64,000 bases of DNA from Galbula dea (taxonomy: Eukaryota; Chordata; Aves; Piciformes; Galbulidae): contig VWZX01009114.1 of NCBI GenBank assembly GCA_013399015.1, forward strand, positions 513,303-577,302, read 5' to 3'. Positions 1 through 13,360 of the stretch are shown piece by piece. The notes beneath the pieces were generated by a model. The model was not told the DNA's origin and made no database searches. It saw nothing but the letters and a program-made list of their open reading frames with translations. The stretch's first letter is position 1, and each line of letters opens with the position of its first letter. The translations under genes and the position numbers were made by a program.

Positions 1-1371
1 TGTGGAAAAGTACTGTCTTTAAATGAGCTGCAGCAATGATAACAGGGCTGCTGTCTGTCTGGGTTTCAGGTTTCTGTGGACAGATTTTAAAAATACATAT
101 ATATATGTATTCTTTTTTTCTCTTTCTTTTCCTGCTGTGACACTTTAAATGGAATCTGGGGACTTTGAACCTCTGAGGTGCATCACTCCATCCATAAATC
201 CCTCTGCCTCTTGTGGGACCCCTGCTGCTCAGGTGTTCTGTGCCCAAACTGCCAAGCCTATTGCATTGAGTGCTGGCAGCTAAATAACCTTGGTGTTGGT
301 GAGCATGGGCAGATACCTCTCCTGAGATGCACACTGGTATCCCTTTTAGCATGAATCAAGCTTTCCCTTCAAGGAGAAACACACCTTTCTTCCCTGCACA
401 GCCATGCACCAGCTGCACTGGTTACATGGGCATGAGTCAAATAGAAGGATGGGAAGCTCTACTGACTTGGCATTGTGAGGTGCTGCAGCTTTTGGGATGT
501 CTTTGCAGCAGGATTAGCTTTTGTTCCTACCTATTCATTGCCTCTAACCATGCTCCTTTCCAGGGGAAGATATCAAGCCAGTCTGTGCTGCTGAGTGGTG
601 GGATGTGGCCCTGGGCATCTTGGCTCTGCTCTTGGGTACCACATGAGCCAGTAGCCTGGGGAGGACAGTGCTGTGCAGCTGACAGACTTGTCCTGCTGGC
701 CACCTGGGTGTACTCTGTGGTTCAGGCATACCTGTGATTCAGGATCTCCCTGCAAACCAAACCACCATTTTCTTTCATTACATATATTTTCTTTTTATGT
801 CAGAATTGTCTTTGTACCTAGATCATTATAGTTGCAATTTCAAGTGAAGAGCTTGTGAAAAGAGATGTCAGGGTGCTCCTTCTCAGCATTGTTTCATTAT
901 TGCCACTTGTAAAATTCACTCCCAATTCCAGATAAAATTTTTTAATGTGGCACAAATTTTCAGTTATTCTACATACTAAAAGAGTTATGTCTTTATTCTT
1001 GCTAGATCCATACAGAGTTTTTTTCAATGCAAAAAAAAAAGTAAACTGAGCAGCAAAAGCTTATAGAGAAAGTAATAAAAGTAAAAGGTTACAGAGAAAT
1101 CTGGAAAATCCTTCCTTATAGTTTAGGCTTTGTTTATCTCTGTATTCCTGGACTCCCAACCTTGAGTGTGGGGGACATTAGGACAACCTTTGTCTGGAGA
1201 TCTTCCTGGCTGCAGGAGGGTGTCTTGCCTTGTCTTTGTTGTGAATTGGCCCCAAAGTTCTTGTGAGGGTGCTAGGCTTGTGTTGATCTGCTGGCCTGGG
1301 TAGTAAATGGTCAGCAATGTGTTGGTTTGAGTGAGAGGATCCCAGGGGAAGTCAGGTATGTAGAGACTTCA
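1..1371. other. Non-coding 5' flank, no gene seen
   Basis: AT-leaning single-copy DNA. Open frames here, including one of 136 codons at 327-737, have low-complexity composition rich in Cys, Ser and Trp. They show no domain, and nothing that looks like an exon was found. A short TA-rich run lies near 90-110. I see no RNA gene and no recognised transposon before the CR1 remnant that follows. Confidence 0.6.
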
Positions 1372-1600
1372 GAAGGTCTCTGGTCCAGCCTCCCACTCAG
1401 GGCAGTACCAGCTGTGACATAAGATCAGGTTGCCCAGGGCTTGATGCAATCAGGTCTTTGAAAGCCTCCAGGGACGTGGATAGCACAGCCCTGCTGGGAA
1501 ACCTGTTCCAGAACACTCTTGGTAATTTGCTGGTCATTACCAAGTGGCACTTAAAACAGTCAGAGGTGGTCAGAGCTAAATACATGCCATCATTCTCTCA
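1372..1600 (-). repeat. CR1 LINE fragment (3' part of ORF2), old
   Basis: The + strand reads as the reverse complement of a CR1 3' region. It has a 'tctggtccagcctccc' segment, then 'aggttgcccagggc', then 'acctgttcca'. On the minus strand the frame at 1585-1397 contains VFWNRFPSRAVLSTSLEAFK, which resembles the CR1 ORF2 C-terminus (HWNRLPxxVVxSxSLExFKxxL). The terminal octamer repeats are not evident, so both ends are eroded and the boundaries are approximate. It is a dead, 5'-truncated copy. CR1 inserts without a poly(A) tail, which fits the lack of one here. Confidence 0.75.
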
Positions 1601-4600
1601 CTCTGTAGATGTCCCTGAGACACTTTTTATTTAGGAGGCAGTGTAAGTAATGACCCTGTAAGCTTGAGATACTTCTCCTTCATGGCACTCCCGGTCATGA
1701 AGAGGTGAGTATGAGGGATAAGGATCTGCTTTGTGGTAGATGTGGAGCACACAAGGCCATCCCACCAATCAGCAGGGTGAGAACCACTCCAGCCCCTTCT
1801 GTCCCTCACTTTCCCCTGACTTTTTTTGCCATTTAAATGATGAACAGGGACTTGGATGCTCCCAGGCTGTCATCCTTTTCCCCTGCTAACCTATACCTCT
1901 CTGTCGTGGCTGAAATAGTCTGCCTTGGGTTGGTGATGTGATAACTGTCACCACAACTAACAGCAGGACTGAGACCTTAGCAGAAGTCATTCTTAGCAGT
2001 TGCCTTTGGATACATGGGGATGTTGCAGTGCCTTTACTCAGTGCCCAAGACCCCCAGCATAAGCCTTCAGAGAGCTGGGCAGCTTCTGAAACCTCAGCTA
2101 AGTAAAAAGCTGGACAGGATGCAGTCCAGGAGGTGCCTATTGGACTCTCTGCACATTTGCATTTTCTAATCTGCTGCCTAAAGCATTATCTTGCTTGCTC
2201 AGACAAGTCATTCACCACATGAGGAGTGTGTGGGAAAATAACTCAGTCAGTATAACCAGAGGAAAATAAATGATTGTGTGGTTGGCCATTTGGAGCTGAA
2301 CTAGCTTGGGAATCTTTTTTCTCTTTTAGCAACACCCTGAAAAAAATGCAGTGTGAAGGGATGTGAAATATAAAGAGAATTTGCTTCCATCTCACATAGG
2401 CATCCATCCAAAAAAGGCTAAAGTAAATATACAGGCAGCTACTCCTAAATGCTTTGGTAGGGCTTTAGAGGACCCAAAGGCTGAGTGTGTTTGGCTGGTA
2501 GGACATCAGACCTTCTCCACTCCAATTAGCTCTGAACACAAGGGAAGTCTCTGGCATGGAAGAGATGAGAAGCCATGGCGGTCACCTGGGGGGTTTCAGT
2601 TGTGCTGCTTTGTCACCCAGAGGCTAGTTCTCCTTTTGATTCTTCATTTGTATTTGAAGAGAGGACCCCAGATGTAATGTAAGTACAGAGGGGCAAACTA
2701 CATCCTGTGATAGAGGCAGCAATATGAGCCTGCAGTGGATCAGGTCTGAAAAAAGTCTAATGTTTGTTAACCAGGCAGGGAAAGAATAGAAAATGTGTCC
2801 AGGCTAAGGCAGTTCTGAATTCCTGCTTATTAAAAACATGGAGTTAATTTGCTCCTGTGAAATATAAACTGGATTTCACAGCTACTGTTCGCTGTTGCTA
2901 TTTAAGAGCTGGCAGCGGCACAGAACAGGATAGTGTCTTCTTCTGCAATAGAAATGCCAGTGTAAATAGTTTATTTGCTAATTGGTAGATATTGCACTAA
3001 TGACAGAGATCTTTAACAAGTTATTTGTATCATGTTAAACCCTGTGTTCTAGAGGTGACTTTCCCCCTCTATTAGGCGCTAATGCAGTTGTGTGGATTAA
3101 TCACACTGTAACACAACCGAACAGCTCTTGTCCCTGCTTGGCTCAGAGAGCAGAGGTTTTGGCTTGATACATGCTTGAGAAAAATCACATCCAAGTTTTA
3201 CAAAGTGTATTTTAGAAATAAAGGCTGAAGTTTAATTAAAAAACCAAACAAAGCACTTCTTTTTTTTCCCCACTGAATGAGGTCATGCAGCCTGTTTGCC
3301 TTGCCCATCTGTTGTGGATCATAAGTATGTTATTTTTCTAAAGGGCAATACAAAACAGTGTTCTATAGTTATCTACTTCCTATGCCTCTTGGCCTGTCAA
3401 GCACTGTCATTATATTGACTGCTGTTCTTAAAACAGGATTTTGGTTAAAATAGTGTATACCTGCCATCTGGATGAAAAAAGCATCCTTCCTACACAACTA
3501 AGTGGAGTTGTACTGTGGTATTAGGAATAGCTCGTGTTCTCTTGAAAATAGCAGCTGATGGCAGATTGCAGAAATCAGCCAGTTATCAGTTGTCATTAAG
3601 CTATTTGATAGCTGACACATGGAAACATGCTATTTTTAAGTGCTATAGAACTATTCTCCCCCCTCTTTTTTTTGTTTGCTTTGTTTGTTTGTTTCTGGTT
3701 CTGTTTTTTTCTCTTCCCTTTACTTGTTTAAATGGACTGGAAAGCAAAGTATCCCTTAATATCTAGAGAATAGATGTGCTGCAGACTGTAACATTCCTGT
3801 CATCAAAAAGTGGTTTGAGAGGGGTGTAGAAATAAATTTGGCATTCCCATGCTACAGAACTATAAGTGTCTAAGGCAAAATGCCAGCTACAAAGAGCTCA
3901 GGAAACAGAAATACCTGGAACCAACTGTTAGAAGATTGCATAACTAGAAATTGTAATAGAAAAGATGCATTTTACTTTAATATGTATTTGCATTTCTGCT
4001 GGGAGAAAAGAACTCAAGTCTTAGGATCAACTAAAGCAGAAACACTAAAGGCATAATTATTTGCTAAGCCTGGGCAAGGCACTCTTCAGAGCCATAGACT
4101 AGTCACTAACGTGAAAGCTTAATGTTAACCACTAAGCAAAGGTTCATGCACAATGCAGGGCAGAGGACACTGCTGGAGAAGGCAGTGGGGTAAGGTGATG
4201 CTATGACCTGTTCCCTTGTAATACATTTTGAGGTAAATTATAATTACAGAAAAAAAGGCAGGAAGAATCTCCTGACTTTTTGTCAAGTTAACAGTGGACA
4301 CAAGAACAAAAGGAGCAGTTAAAATAGGATGGAGTGCTGTAAGCCTGTTGTTTGTACTTAGAGATGGTATGAGGAGGTATTGCTTTTGTGTGGGATGGGG
4401 GCTAGATCATGATTAGTCTTCTTTAGTGACATTGGAATCTTGTGAGCACATCCTGCAAGATTTTGGTCAAAAATGATATAAATAATGACAAATTATTCTC
4501 AAAAGATTTCAATTATATTAAATCAGAAATGTTTTGAGGACTGTGAGGAGTTTGTTGTCCCCACTGGCAACCCCATGATCTCTCCAGTGTGAGGTTTGAC

Positions 4601-7600
4601 TGGAAAATTAAGGTCTTTGCTGGTTTTGCTTCAGCACAGTCTTGATCAGATTTGAACTTACTGGGTTTGAATCTGAATCCTTTTGGCTTTTCAAATGACC
4701 TCTGAGTTTCTGGTTATGAATGTCTCTAGTCATTTTACTTTTAAAAGTTACTTCACCCACAACCATTCATCCATGATGAAATGCATTCAGCTTCATAATT
4801 ACAAGTTTTAGGGTGTTACAGTCATCAGAGATATGTTCCAAGAGGCAATTGGTTAGCAAAGGTGTAGTGTAGGTTAGAGGTTGTAAGGGTTTTTTTCTTT
4901 GTTGACTTTTCCTCACTGAAGGAGTATTTGGAGATTTTACTGTGGAGACTAATCATGTCTTCCCTGCTTCAGGCTTTTAGTGACCTTCTTAGGCCATCAA
5001 AGCAGCTTCAGCAACCTCAGCATTTTGGCAACATTGCAACTACCTTGACCATAGAAAGACCTGAAGCTGGTGCAGAGAGCACTCCCTGCAGAGTGAGTTT
5101 CCAGGAGTGAGTGGTGCCCAGGGGCAACTGTGGCTCTCAAGCACTCCTTTCCAGGTGTGTGCACCCCCACCAGCTCCCTGCACTTTCCTGCTAACTAAGC
5201 TGGTGTTCCCTGTGAAAAGCCCCTGTCTGCAGGTGCTGTGGAGAAGCCTTCTGCTCATACACAGGAAGGCTGGTGGAGGAGGAGGGGCAGAGACCCTCAG
5301 AGAGTGAAAAATGCAGATGTTTGACAGTTCAGGGCAGTTTGGCAGAAAATACATCTTCCTATCCACTTCCCAGACAGTGTACAGTTATTTTCAACTCCTA
5401 GCTGCTTATTCTTTAATTTAATAGTTAACCACCCATCTGCCCTGTTATGCTCCTCCTCCCCTTCCAGCTACCAGCTCTGCCTGCTTGCTCACTCGCTCGC
5501 TAGGTGAGCAAATTTGCTGCCTAGTTTGGTTGCCGTTGGCTGGACCTTTGCAGGCCATTTCAGCTACCCCACTCTGGCAAAAGGTTAGTGAAAGTCCATT
5601 TATATGCCTCTCTGTCTTTGGTTTGTAACTTTTTCATGTGTTTATCTGCACTAATTCAAGTCCAGCAGACAGCTATTAAAAAGTAATAATAAAATCAAGT
5701 AATCTAAGTTTGTTTGGGAGGGGGAGGTTTGCAGAGAAAATGGGGAGGGAGAACAAGCACTAGTAGATCAAAAATAAGTGTGGAGGCAATTTATTGAAGG
5801 ACAGAACAGGACACAGCATGATGTTTTACTTCTCACATTTGAGGAAAAAAAGTGTTAAAACAACTGATTATAGTTAAAGAAAGCATTTTTCAGTGTATCT
5901 AAACCCTGTAGAGAAGATAAGATGTGGTATGTGGTAATTAGGTGGTGAGAAGCTGGCATTATCCAGGAAGACAAGGATGTTTCTCAAAGGAGCTCAATGG
6001 TTTTGCAAGCATGTAACAAAGTTTTCCTTTCTCTGTACCAGAGGCAGATGCCGATAGTACTGGACATGGTGGTACATTAGTCCTAGCATTTGTATGAGGA
6101 GGTTAGGAAATGTTGTAAGAATGTGGTAGCAAAAAGCAGTTGTTTTTTTCAGATAGGTTTTGGGAGTATTGCCTGTCCAAATGAATTCATTATGTCAGGT
6201 GTAAATGGGAGAACTTACTCTCAGCAGTCCTGTACTGCAAAACTTTTCTCATTAGAAACTTGTCTTGGAAATGAGCTTTCTGGAACATCACCCTGGTGCT
6301 GTTCCCAAGTTAATTGTTCCAGGTCAATGCTTCTTATGGAAGCTTAAGTCATTTTCTCACCTTCTCAAATTCTGACCTCCTTGCGTCAGTGGGGAATCTG
6401 GTAACACTCATATTTAGGCCACCAAATGCACTGTGTTATGAACTTTCCTTGTTGGTTGTTTTTTTCCTCTTTTTTAGGGGAAGCAGGGCATGGGGGAGAG
6501 AAACTCTAAAACTGGCTTTTTTTGCAGCAGCATATATCTTGCCTTTGACTTAGGTCAGCATCTTTTCTTTGACTTGGGAAGTTCTGCTCTTACCAAGCAA
6601 GAGCAAGAAAGTGAAAATTTTCTTACTGTGGCCAACACCCCTTGAGGTGTACCAGAAAATATGTACTCTGTCTGACTAGACAGCCTTCAAAGCAGCACCC
6701 ACCGTAACAGCTCTGGGATTGCCTAGGAATTTTTGAGATGAAGGAGAGCTTCCCAGCATATACCCCAAGTACCTTGCTGAAGGGCACCAGGTGGTAAAGG
6801 ACTCTCTCTCATCATCCAGCTGGGAGTTGCCAGGAGCACCATTTCCAGGCCCTGCATTTAGTGCTAGGGATGCAGCTCTCTCTCATTCCTGCTTCCTCTC
6901 ATAGTAACCACAGCCTTTCCCTATCATCACAAGTTGCTGAAGAGGAGAACATGTGTGCTGAAGTTCAGGATGAAGTTCAACAGCCAGCATCCAATGTAAC
7001 CTGTCTAAACTGGAGGTGGTTTTTTGGTATAGTTTTTGATGAGTGTCATGTAGTAGTTGCTAGTGCCAAGTATTCTGCATATATATTACTAAGTCTGTTG
7101 CACAGCAAATAAGTGGTTTGGCTTAAGATGAGAAAAGAAGGAAGAATAACTTTCCAAGTCTGTAAACCTGGCACAAAGTACTCTTGGTGGTAGCAGTAGT
7201 AGAGGCAATTTGAGATTTTTCTTCAGTAATGAGGCCCATCAAGGCAGTATGTTCTGGAATAATGGCTTTTCACAATGTAAGAAAGCAGATATTTAGGGTG
7301 GCCACGAATACTGTAGAGCACACAGGTGTAATTCACAACCTGTTTTCTTTAATATACATTAGGAATTTATGTGCTAAGCCTAAAGTTGAAAGTTGAAAGC
7401 TCTGAGGGTAAGTGTTCTAATCTTAAGAAATGGCCACTTTATAATTTCTGGTATGACCTTAAGTTTTTATGGTCTCTTGCTTCTGGATTATGATGGACAA
7501 AGACTCTTAGGGGTATGTGTATGAACCTTGCTATCTGTGTACCAGAACATGTATGACAAGTGATCACAAACACTTTAGGGAAGGATCTGTTACTGTTACC

Positions 7601-8953
7601 ATTTTACAGCTGAGATCAGGAGAGAATATATGACCACATACCCAGGACTTCTGCTTCATACTAGTCACACAGTAGGCATATGAAGGAAAATACAGCAAGG
7701 CCCACTTGAATCTGGGCTGTTTTACTAGGAAGTGTATCGTATGGCAGTGCACTTGTGGCATTACTGCATCACTTCAGGTGTTCATATACAATCTCACTAA
7801 CCAGTTACCTTCATAATAATATATGGGGAGAGCTGGAAACTAAAAAGATTTACCTGAAAGTATGTGAGGATCATCTTCTCTGGAATATCTCATTTTATTC
7901 TAGGCTACAGCAGAGGTTATCAGTTTGGGAAAACTTTTTTTTGTAAATATTTTTTATGCCATAACATCTTGATGCCAGCTTTTTTGTTAAAGAACAGAGT
8001 GGAGACCTTGGAAGTTTCATGTCTCATGTAAAATAAGATCTCCTACATTTCCTTGTCTGTGTATGTGTGACATGCCTGTTTCATGCAAAATGTATGCATG
8101 CAAATAACGTGTTTTTAAATGACTTAACTTCCTTGGACAGGTTTTAATCTTGATCAACATTGTTGAATTTTGAATAGGATGCTAATAAACTGGTTAAAAT
8201 GCACAAGCTTTGCTTCCTGAAAATATTCCTACTTCATGAGATGGATCGGAATTCATTGACTGCTGCAAAAGAATTTCTGTTAATCTTCTTAAAGGCAGCA
8301 GATAAGATTTCAGAATCAGATTAAATGTTTGTATTTCACATTAGGACACCTCCTCAGTTCTGTCTGACAATCAATAAATCCTCTTCAGGCTTGCAGTTCT
8401 CCCAGTCCACATTTACCTCTTTTATAGACTGTTAATGCACATTTATTTGGAAGTTGAAAATTACGTCAGAGGTTTGACTTTCCCCTATATTTATTTGTCT
8501 TTGTTGTGTTTCTTTTAGCTGAGGGTAGGGAGAGAGAGAGGCACTTCCAGCTCACTTAGGAGGAGTGGTGAGGGCACTGTGTAAACCATGTCCCACTGAG
8601 CTGTTTTAGCCATCATGAGTGTGTCATGATGAAATCTCATGCTGAGGGTGCTGTGTGCTCACCCCATCCAGCTTCCCAGTGTCTCAGCTCTCTCTCAGCA
8701 TGAATTTTCAACTGTGTAGATGTGGGAGGCAAGTTGACAGCTTGCTCAGGACACAGGGTACTAGATGGGAAGAGAGAGTGTAAAAAAAACATCTGCTCTC
8801 AGCTGGTACTGAAGATGTTTGCATAATTTATTAGTATTTTTAGAAAACATGCTTAATTAAGGCAATAAATATTTGTCATCCATGCAACATGTCGTGTTCT
8901 TTAATATCAAATGATAGCATTGTTCAGTGGTGCTTCACCTATTACCTCTGTAT

Positions 8954-8969
8954 GCAGCAGAGGGCACTA
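8954..8969 (+). promoter_or_regulatory. Possible CTCF-binding site
   Basis: The 16-mer GCAGCAGAGGGCACTA matches the CTCF core (CCASYAGRKGGCRS type) at all but the first position. CTCF is the zinc-finger insulator and loop-anchor protein. The site lies about 17 kb upstream of the STOX2 exon in otherwise plain sequence. A match of this length can occur by chance in a vertebrate genome, so occupancy is unproven. Confidence 0.3.
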
Positions 8970-9296
8970 TGTGGTGCTTAGCTTTTAAAGTACAGCAAAA
9001 TTCTGCCTTTTTTTCCCCTTGATTACCCAGAGAATACTTTTTTGAATACTGCTTTGAGAATACTTTTGTGTGCTCAGTTACTGTCTAGTACTTCTTTGTG
9101 TTCCCTCCTTAGATTCTTTCCTTTATGTCTTCATAAAATGTAGAGAGCTGGCTCATCCGAGAGAGGTCTTTCAGCAGTTGTACATTTTGAAAGCAAATCA
9201 AATATTACACTCATTTTCTCAGTTCATCTGCAGTGATCCCTGTCACTAGGACTCTTTGTAAGTTTCCAGGAGCAATCATGATGAAACTGGGGAAAA

Positions 9297-9325
9297 CCTA
9301 CATCATCCTGCAATGATGATGTAGG
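9297..9325. repeat. Perfect 11-bp inverted repeat (hairpin)
   Basis: Arms CCTACATCATC (9297-9307) and GATGATGTAGG (9315-9325) are perfectly complementary around a 7-nt loop. After a 4x4 internal loop, a further short GGGG/CTCC pairing is possible on the outer side. The next 60 bases hold more short inverted repeats around CTCTAGGTT and AACCTAGAG. The stem is too short for a standard pre-miRNA, so no RNA gene is claimed. Confidence 0.6.
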
Positions 9326-12300
9326 AGAACTCCTAGAAAAACTCTAGGTTAGAGTTTGAAGAATTTGCCAACCTAGAGCAACCACTGCAATATTGGAGAC
9401 TGAAGTATTTTGATGATTTCTCCAGGCAGGATATTTTGCACAGTGCTATAAGCACTTTTCAACAGAAAAATTCTTTAAAATAACTTTTCTTGAAGCCATC
9501 TGATATAAAAAGGTCTGTGGAATGATTCATTCCAAAACCCCTACATTATGATTCATTTCATAACCCTACACTAAAAAGTCTGTTGAGTACAGTTAGCTAG
9601 CCTGGTTCAGAAATAAATTAAAATAAGGCAAGAGTTCAGCATATTTAAGTACAACACATCAGGGATGAAAACATTCTTCGTGGTAAGAGATGAGGAGCTG
9701 AACTGTTTCTTCTCTGAAGAAAGAGCATATTGTAGTCAGTCTTTGCCATGTATGTTTGTGCATGCAACCTTGACTGTAAATTCCAGGATTTGATAAAGCC
9801 ACTGCTGAATTCTTTCTATATTGAAAGCAATGTTACCCTCAAAAAACCAAAACAAGACAAACCACAAACCCAGTAGGCACTATCCCATCAAATCAGGCAA
9901 GGTCAATAATGTATAAATCTGTGCTAACGTATGAAGATGACATTAATCATAAGGTGCAGTGACATGATGCTTCAGCTTCTAGCCACAATGCATCATGTGA
10001 TACACTTTATTGGGGATTGCTGGGGCCTTTCTTCTCTTTTCACAGTCTTATAACTCAAATCTTTAAAAACTGAAGCTGTTGAAAGCAGTTCTTGTGCAAA
10101 AGAATCATAAATATAAAGCAGTTTTTGGGTGCCTGATAAACTGCAATCATTGCTTGGCTATCAGAATTAAACACACACCCATGGAAGATTTCTATTTTAT
10201 TTATTCAGGTGGCTTTCAAGCCTCACTTAAGAATGTGTTTCTCTAAATGGTTTTAAATGCTACCTTCTTGTATATTTTTTTTGTTGACTAGCTTACTAAA
10301 CCAGTATGAACTGAATAATTGAAATATTAGTATTTCCTTCCCTCCCCCAAGCACCTATATTCTATCAGTTCCACTGACAGATCTCCAGTTTGCAGGGTTT
10401 CAGAATAGTAAGTTGAATACTTGCCTTCTTTAATGTCTTATCCTGAGGGCCAAGGTATTTGGGCAGGTTACAAATGCTATCTGCTATTCAAAGTACCAAA
10501 ACATAGAATTCTGGAGTAAATTGATGTGCATTCATTGCAGGAGTCCTGTGTCACAGTAGTAAGTCCGGTATTGTCTTGTAGCTGAAAGGCAGCCAGTCCT
10601 GGCAGGGAATTATGGCTGCATGTCCTGCACTCACTGCATCTCCATGCAGCAGAGTATTGCCAGCATCAAAGGCATGGCTTGACATCTTCAAAGGGAGTCT
10701 TTCAGTTAGTTGCTGTGTAACCTTCCTAACCCTGAACCAGTGTGTTTTACTGAGTGGAGGGAGCCTAGGCCATCACAGCTGTGGCTCATGCAGAGCTTTG
10801 GGCAGGAAGATGAAGCCCACCAACCTGCTGGTGGAATGTTCTCCTGCCCGAGCAGGGATTGTCTTTCCCATGTCTGCTAACAAGAGGAGGTCTCAGAGCA
10901 GGGTGTGGAAATGCCAGGGGATACCAAGATGCTGTGGATGCCTGGAGCAAGCAGGCACTAGCTTCTGGTGGGTGGTGTTCCTCTGGAGGAGCAGCTTTTC
11001 TTTTGGCTAGGATTTGGCTGTGGCCAGCCAGCCTGCCTGGGCTTTGGAGAACGCTCAGAAGTGCATGCTCCAAGGTTTGATCAGCATTTCTTTAATCATC
11101 CCAAACAAGCCAGTCCTGTCCACATGCAGATACTAAGTAAGTGTCAAACTGTATCATCCTTTTGCCTTTCATTAAACAGTTTTGCATTTTTCTTAGTTTG
11201 TCAACTGCTGTGTCTTAGGAGAATCAGAAACAACTTGCTTGGACTTGGCCTTTTTGCTTATTTGCAGGTATGGCTTCACCTAAGCATCAGTATTTCAAAT
11301 CCTTCTGCTTTCTCCTCTCTAGCTCTGAGCAGAAAGTGCTGGTGGTGGGACTGGTGGGATGGTCTAGAGGCATGAAGGCATGCCTTCTGGGAACTGGGCT
11401 GAGGTGGGGCAGAACCAGTTTTCAGATGTAAGCTGACGGCAGCATGAGCCTGAGGCTGGTGTGGCTTCCTCTTACAGGTGAAAGGTTTTGGTGTGGTAAT
11501 GAGCCCTGTGAGCATTTTCCCTTCTTCTTCCTACCTTAAATCACTGCTGCATTAAAAGTACATTCCTGTTTCCCTATGCCATTTTCCCCTACATCAAACA
11601 AAACTGTTTTATTATAAAGTTGAGGGAAAAAAGTATAATTTTAATTAGTTTTTCAGGTGACATTGTACAGATAGTTAAGCATTAAAGATACATGAAAGAT
11701 TGGGATCATTTGTAGCTGTGCATCTCATAAGCCTCTGTCTTTCTGTCTGTGGTTGTCAGTTTAGGGAAAGCTGACATACAGCCCCCAGATAATACATGCC
11801 TGAAGAACATCGTTTGGATCTCTTGTTAGGATACAGGGTTGGCACTAGGAGATGCAAGTGCTGTTCCTAACTGCTCCCTGGGTGGAGCTCCCTGGGAGCC
11901 TGCCGGAAACTGATCTTCTCTGTCTATTTTCTGGGCTACTGAAGCCCAAGTGGCCACATTTGCCGTTGTGGGACTTTGGACTTCCGTGAAAAATAAGTTT
12001 AAAAACATCATCCCCTTTGCTATGAAGGATAAGGCAAGTGACATTACTGGGGAGCTTTTAGAAAATGGGAAGTACTAGATTGTGTGCCTCTGTCTAACTA
12101 GCTGTCATATCTCCCAGAGTGCTGGGAGGCTCTTTCAGTTACTTGTATTCCAAGCTACAGAAGTGCTGAAAGTAATAGATTCTATTTATTAATTAAACTT
12201 ATTGTTCTTTCTTCATAGTAGAATGAAGAAAGATGCCACCAAAAAAAGTTATTTCCTCTCTAGACCTTATGTTCCTGTACGGATGTCAATGTTGCACTTA

Positions 12301-13339
12301 TTTATGTCTGCTAATTTATACTGAAATAAAAGTTCCTTCTAAATAAACTTCACACTCCCACAGATTTTGTTTTCCTTTTCTTTTTAAAGAAACAGTGCAA
12401 GCTAATTCAATTAGAAAACTAAGAGCAATGTTGTGGGAGATGAAAAGTACATTTTGAGTTTGTTTGTTCTTCATTACTTATAGAGAGGGAAAATGTAGGT
12501 TTGTATTAATGCTCTTAGACCATCTCTGACTATTGTATGTTGGAGGGAGGGAGTCAAATGCTACAGTTAAGCAGATGGTGTTCATGAGTCTGTGTAACAC
12601 TTCCTACACCACAGAGTGGGTGGAGGGATGGAGATAGGCTTCTCTACATTGGAACAAAGGCTCAGATACTTCACCAGGTACAGGACCAAGCTGTCTGGCA
12701 CCAAATGTGGATAGGTCAGGTGTGAGTGTTCCTGCCTGGAGCCCAGCTTTCCTGCACTTCCCTGCCTCCTCCTTTCAGGCTTCAGTCTGCTGCTGTGGGA
12801 TCTACTGTATCCACAGTCCCACGAAGTCCTTGAGACTGCAGGGGTACTTGTTGCAAGATGAGTTGCTTGGAGCTCTGTAGTTTATTCAGAGAGGCTCCCC
12901 TGTCCATCCCTGCAGTAATATACCTGTGGATGTGAAAAGGGTCTGATTGGTAACCAGCTGATTCATGCAGTCACCCTGCAGAGATCTTTCAGCACATACC
13001 AATCTGTGAGGGTGCTGGTAAGTGTGCCCCGCATCACATTTACATCCTAGTAATGAAAAAATCTACCAAAAAATGTCTTGCCCTACTTTGAGGACTCTTG
13101 TCAGTACGTAAAATTACACTGACTACTTTTCATCCTTTACTCACTTTTGTTGCAGTACAAGAATAAAGTGAAACTTGTTGGGAAAATAATGGGAAAGCTC
13201 TTTGCCCAGAAAACACAGGCTAGGGGATGGTTATCAATAGTCTTTATCATTGCAAGGCTGGTTGTTAACCCCAGCTGAGGGCAGGAGCTTTACCTTAACT
13301 GCAGACAGTAAACACTTTCTGGTGATTTTCAGGGGGTTA

Positions 13340-13360
13340 AAAGGTCACACACTGACCTTT
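13340..13360. promoter_or_regulatory. Inverted AGGTCA half-sites, 5-bp spacer
   Basis: AAAGGTCA and TGACCTTT form a perfect 8-bp inverted repeat around CACAC. AGGTCA is the nuclear-receptor half-site. An oestrogen response element has a 3-bp spacer, so this 5-bp spacing is not a classic one. It lies about 13 kb upstream of STOX2. Binding is speculative, but the symmetry is exact. Confidence 0.3.

Noticed and set aside
327..737. 136-codon + strand frame
   Set aside because: Low-complexity Trp/Cys/Ser-rich product without a recognisable motif.
5485..5511. 8-bp inverted repeat TTGCTCAC/GTGAGCAA
   Set aside because: Short stem with an 11-nt loop, expected by chance in a window this long.
10612..11375. 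Overlapping 132- and 135-codon frames
   Set aside because: They overlap in different frames and on both strands with no domain. Locally higher GC explains the openness.
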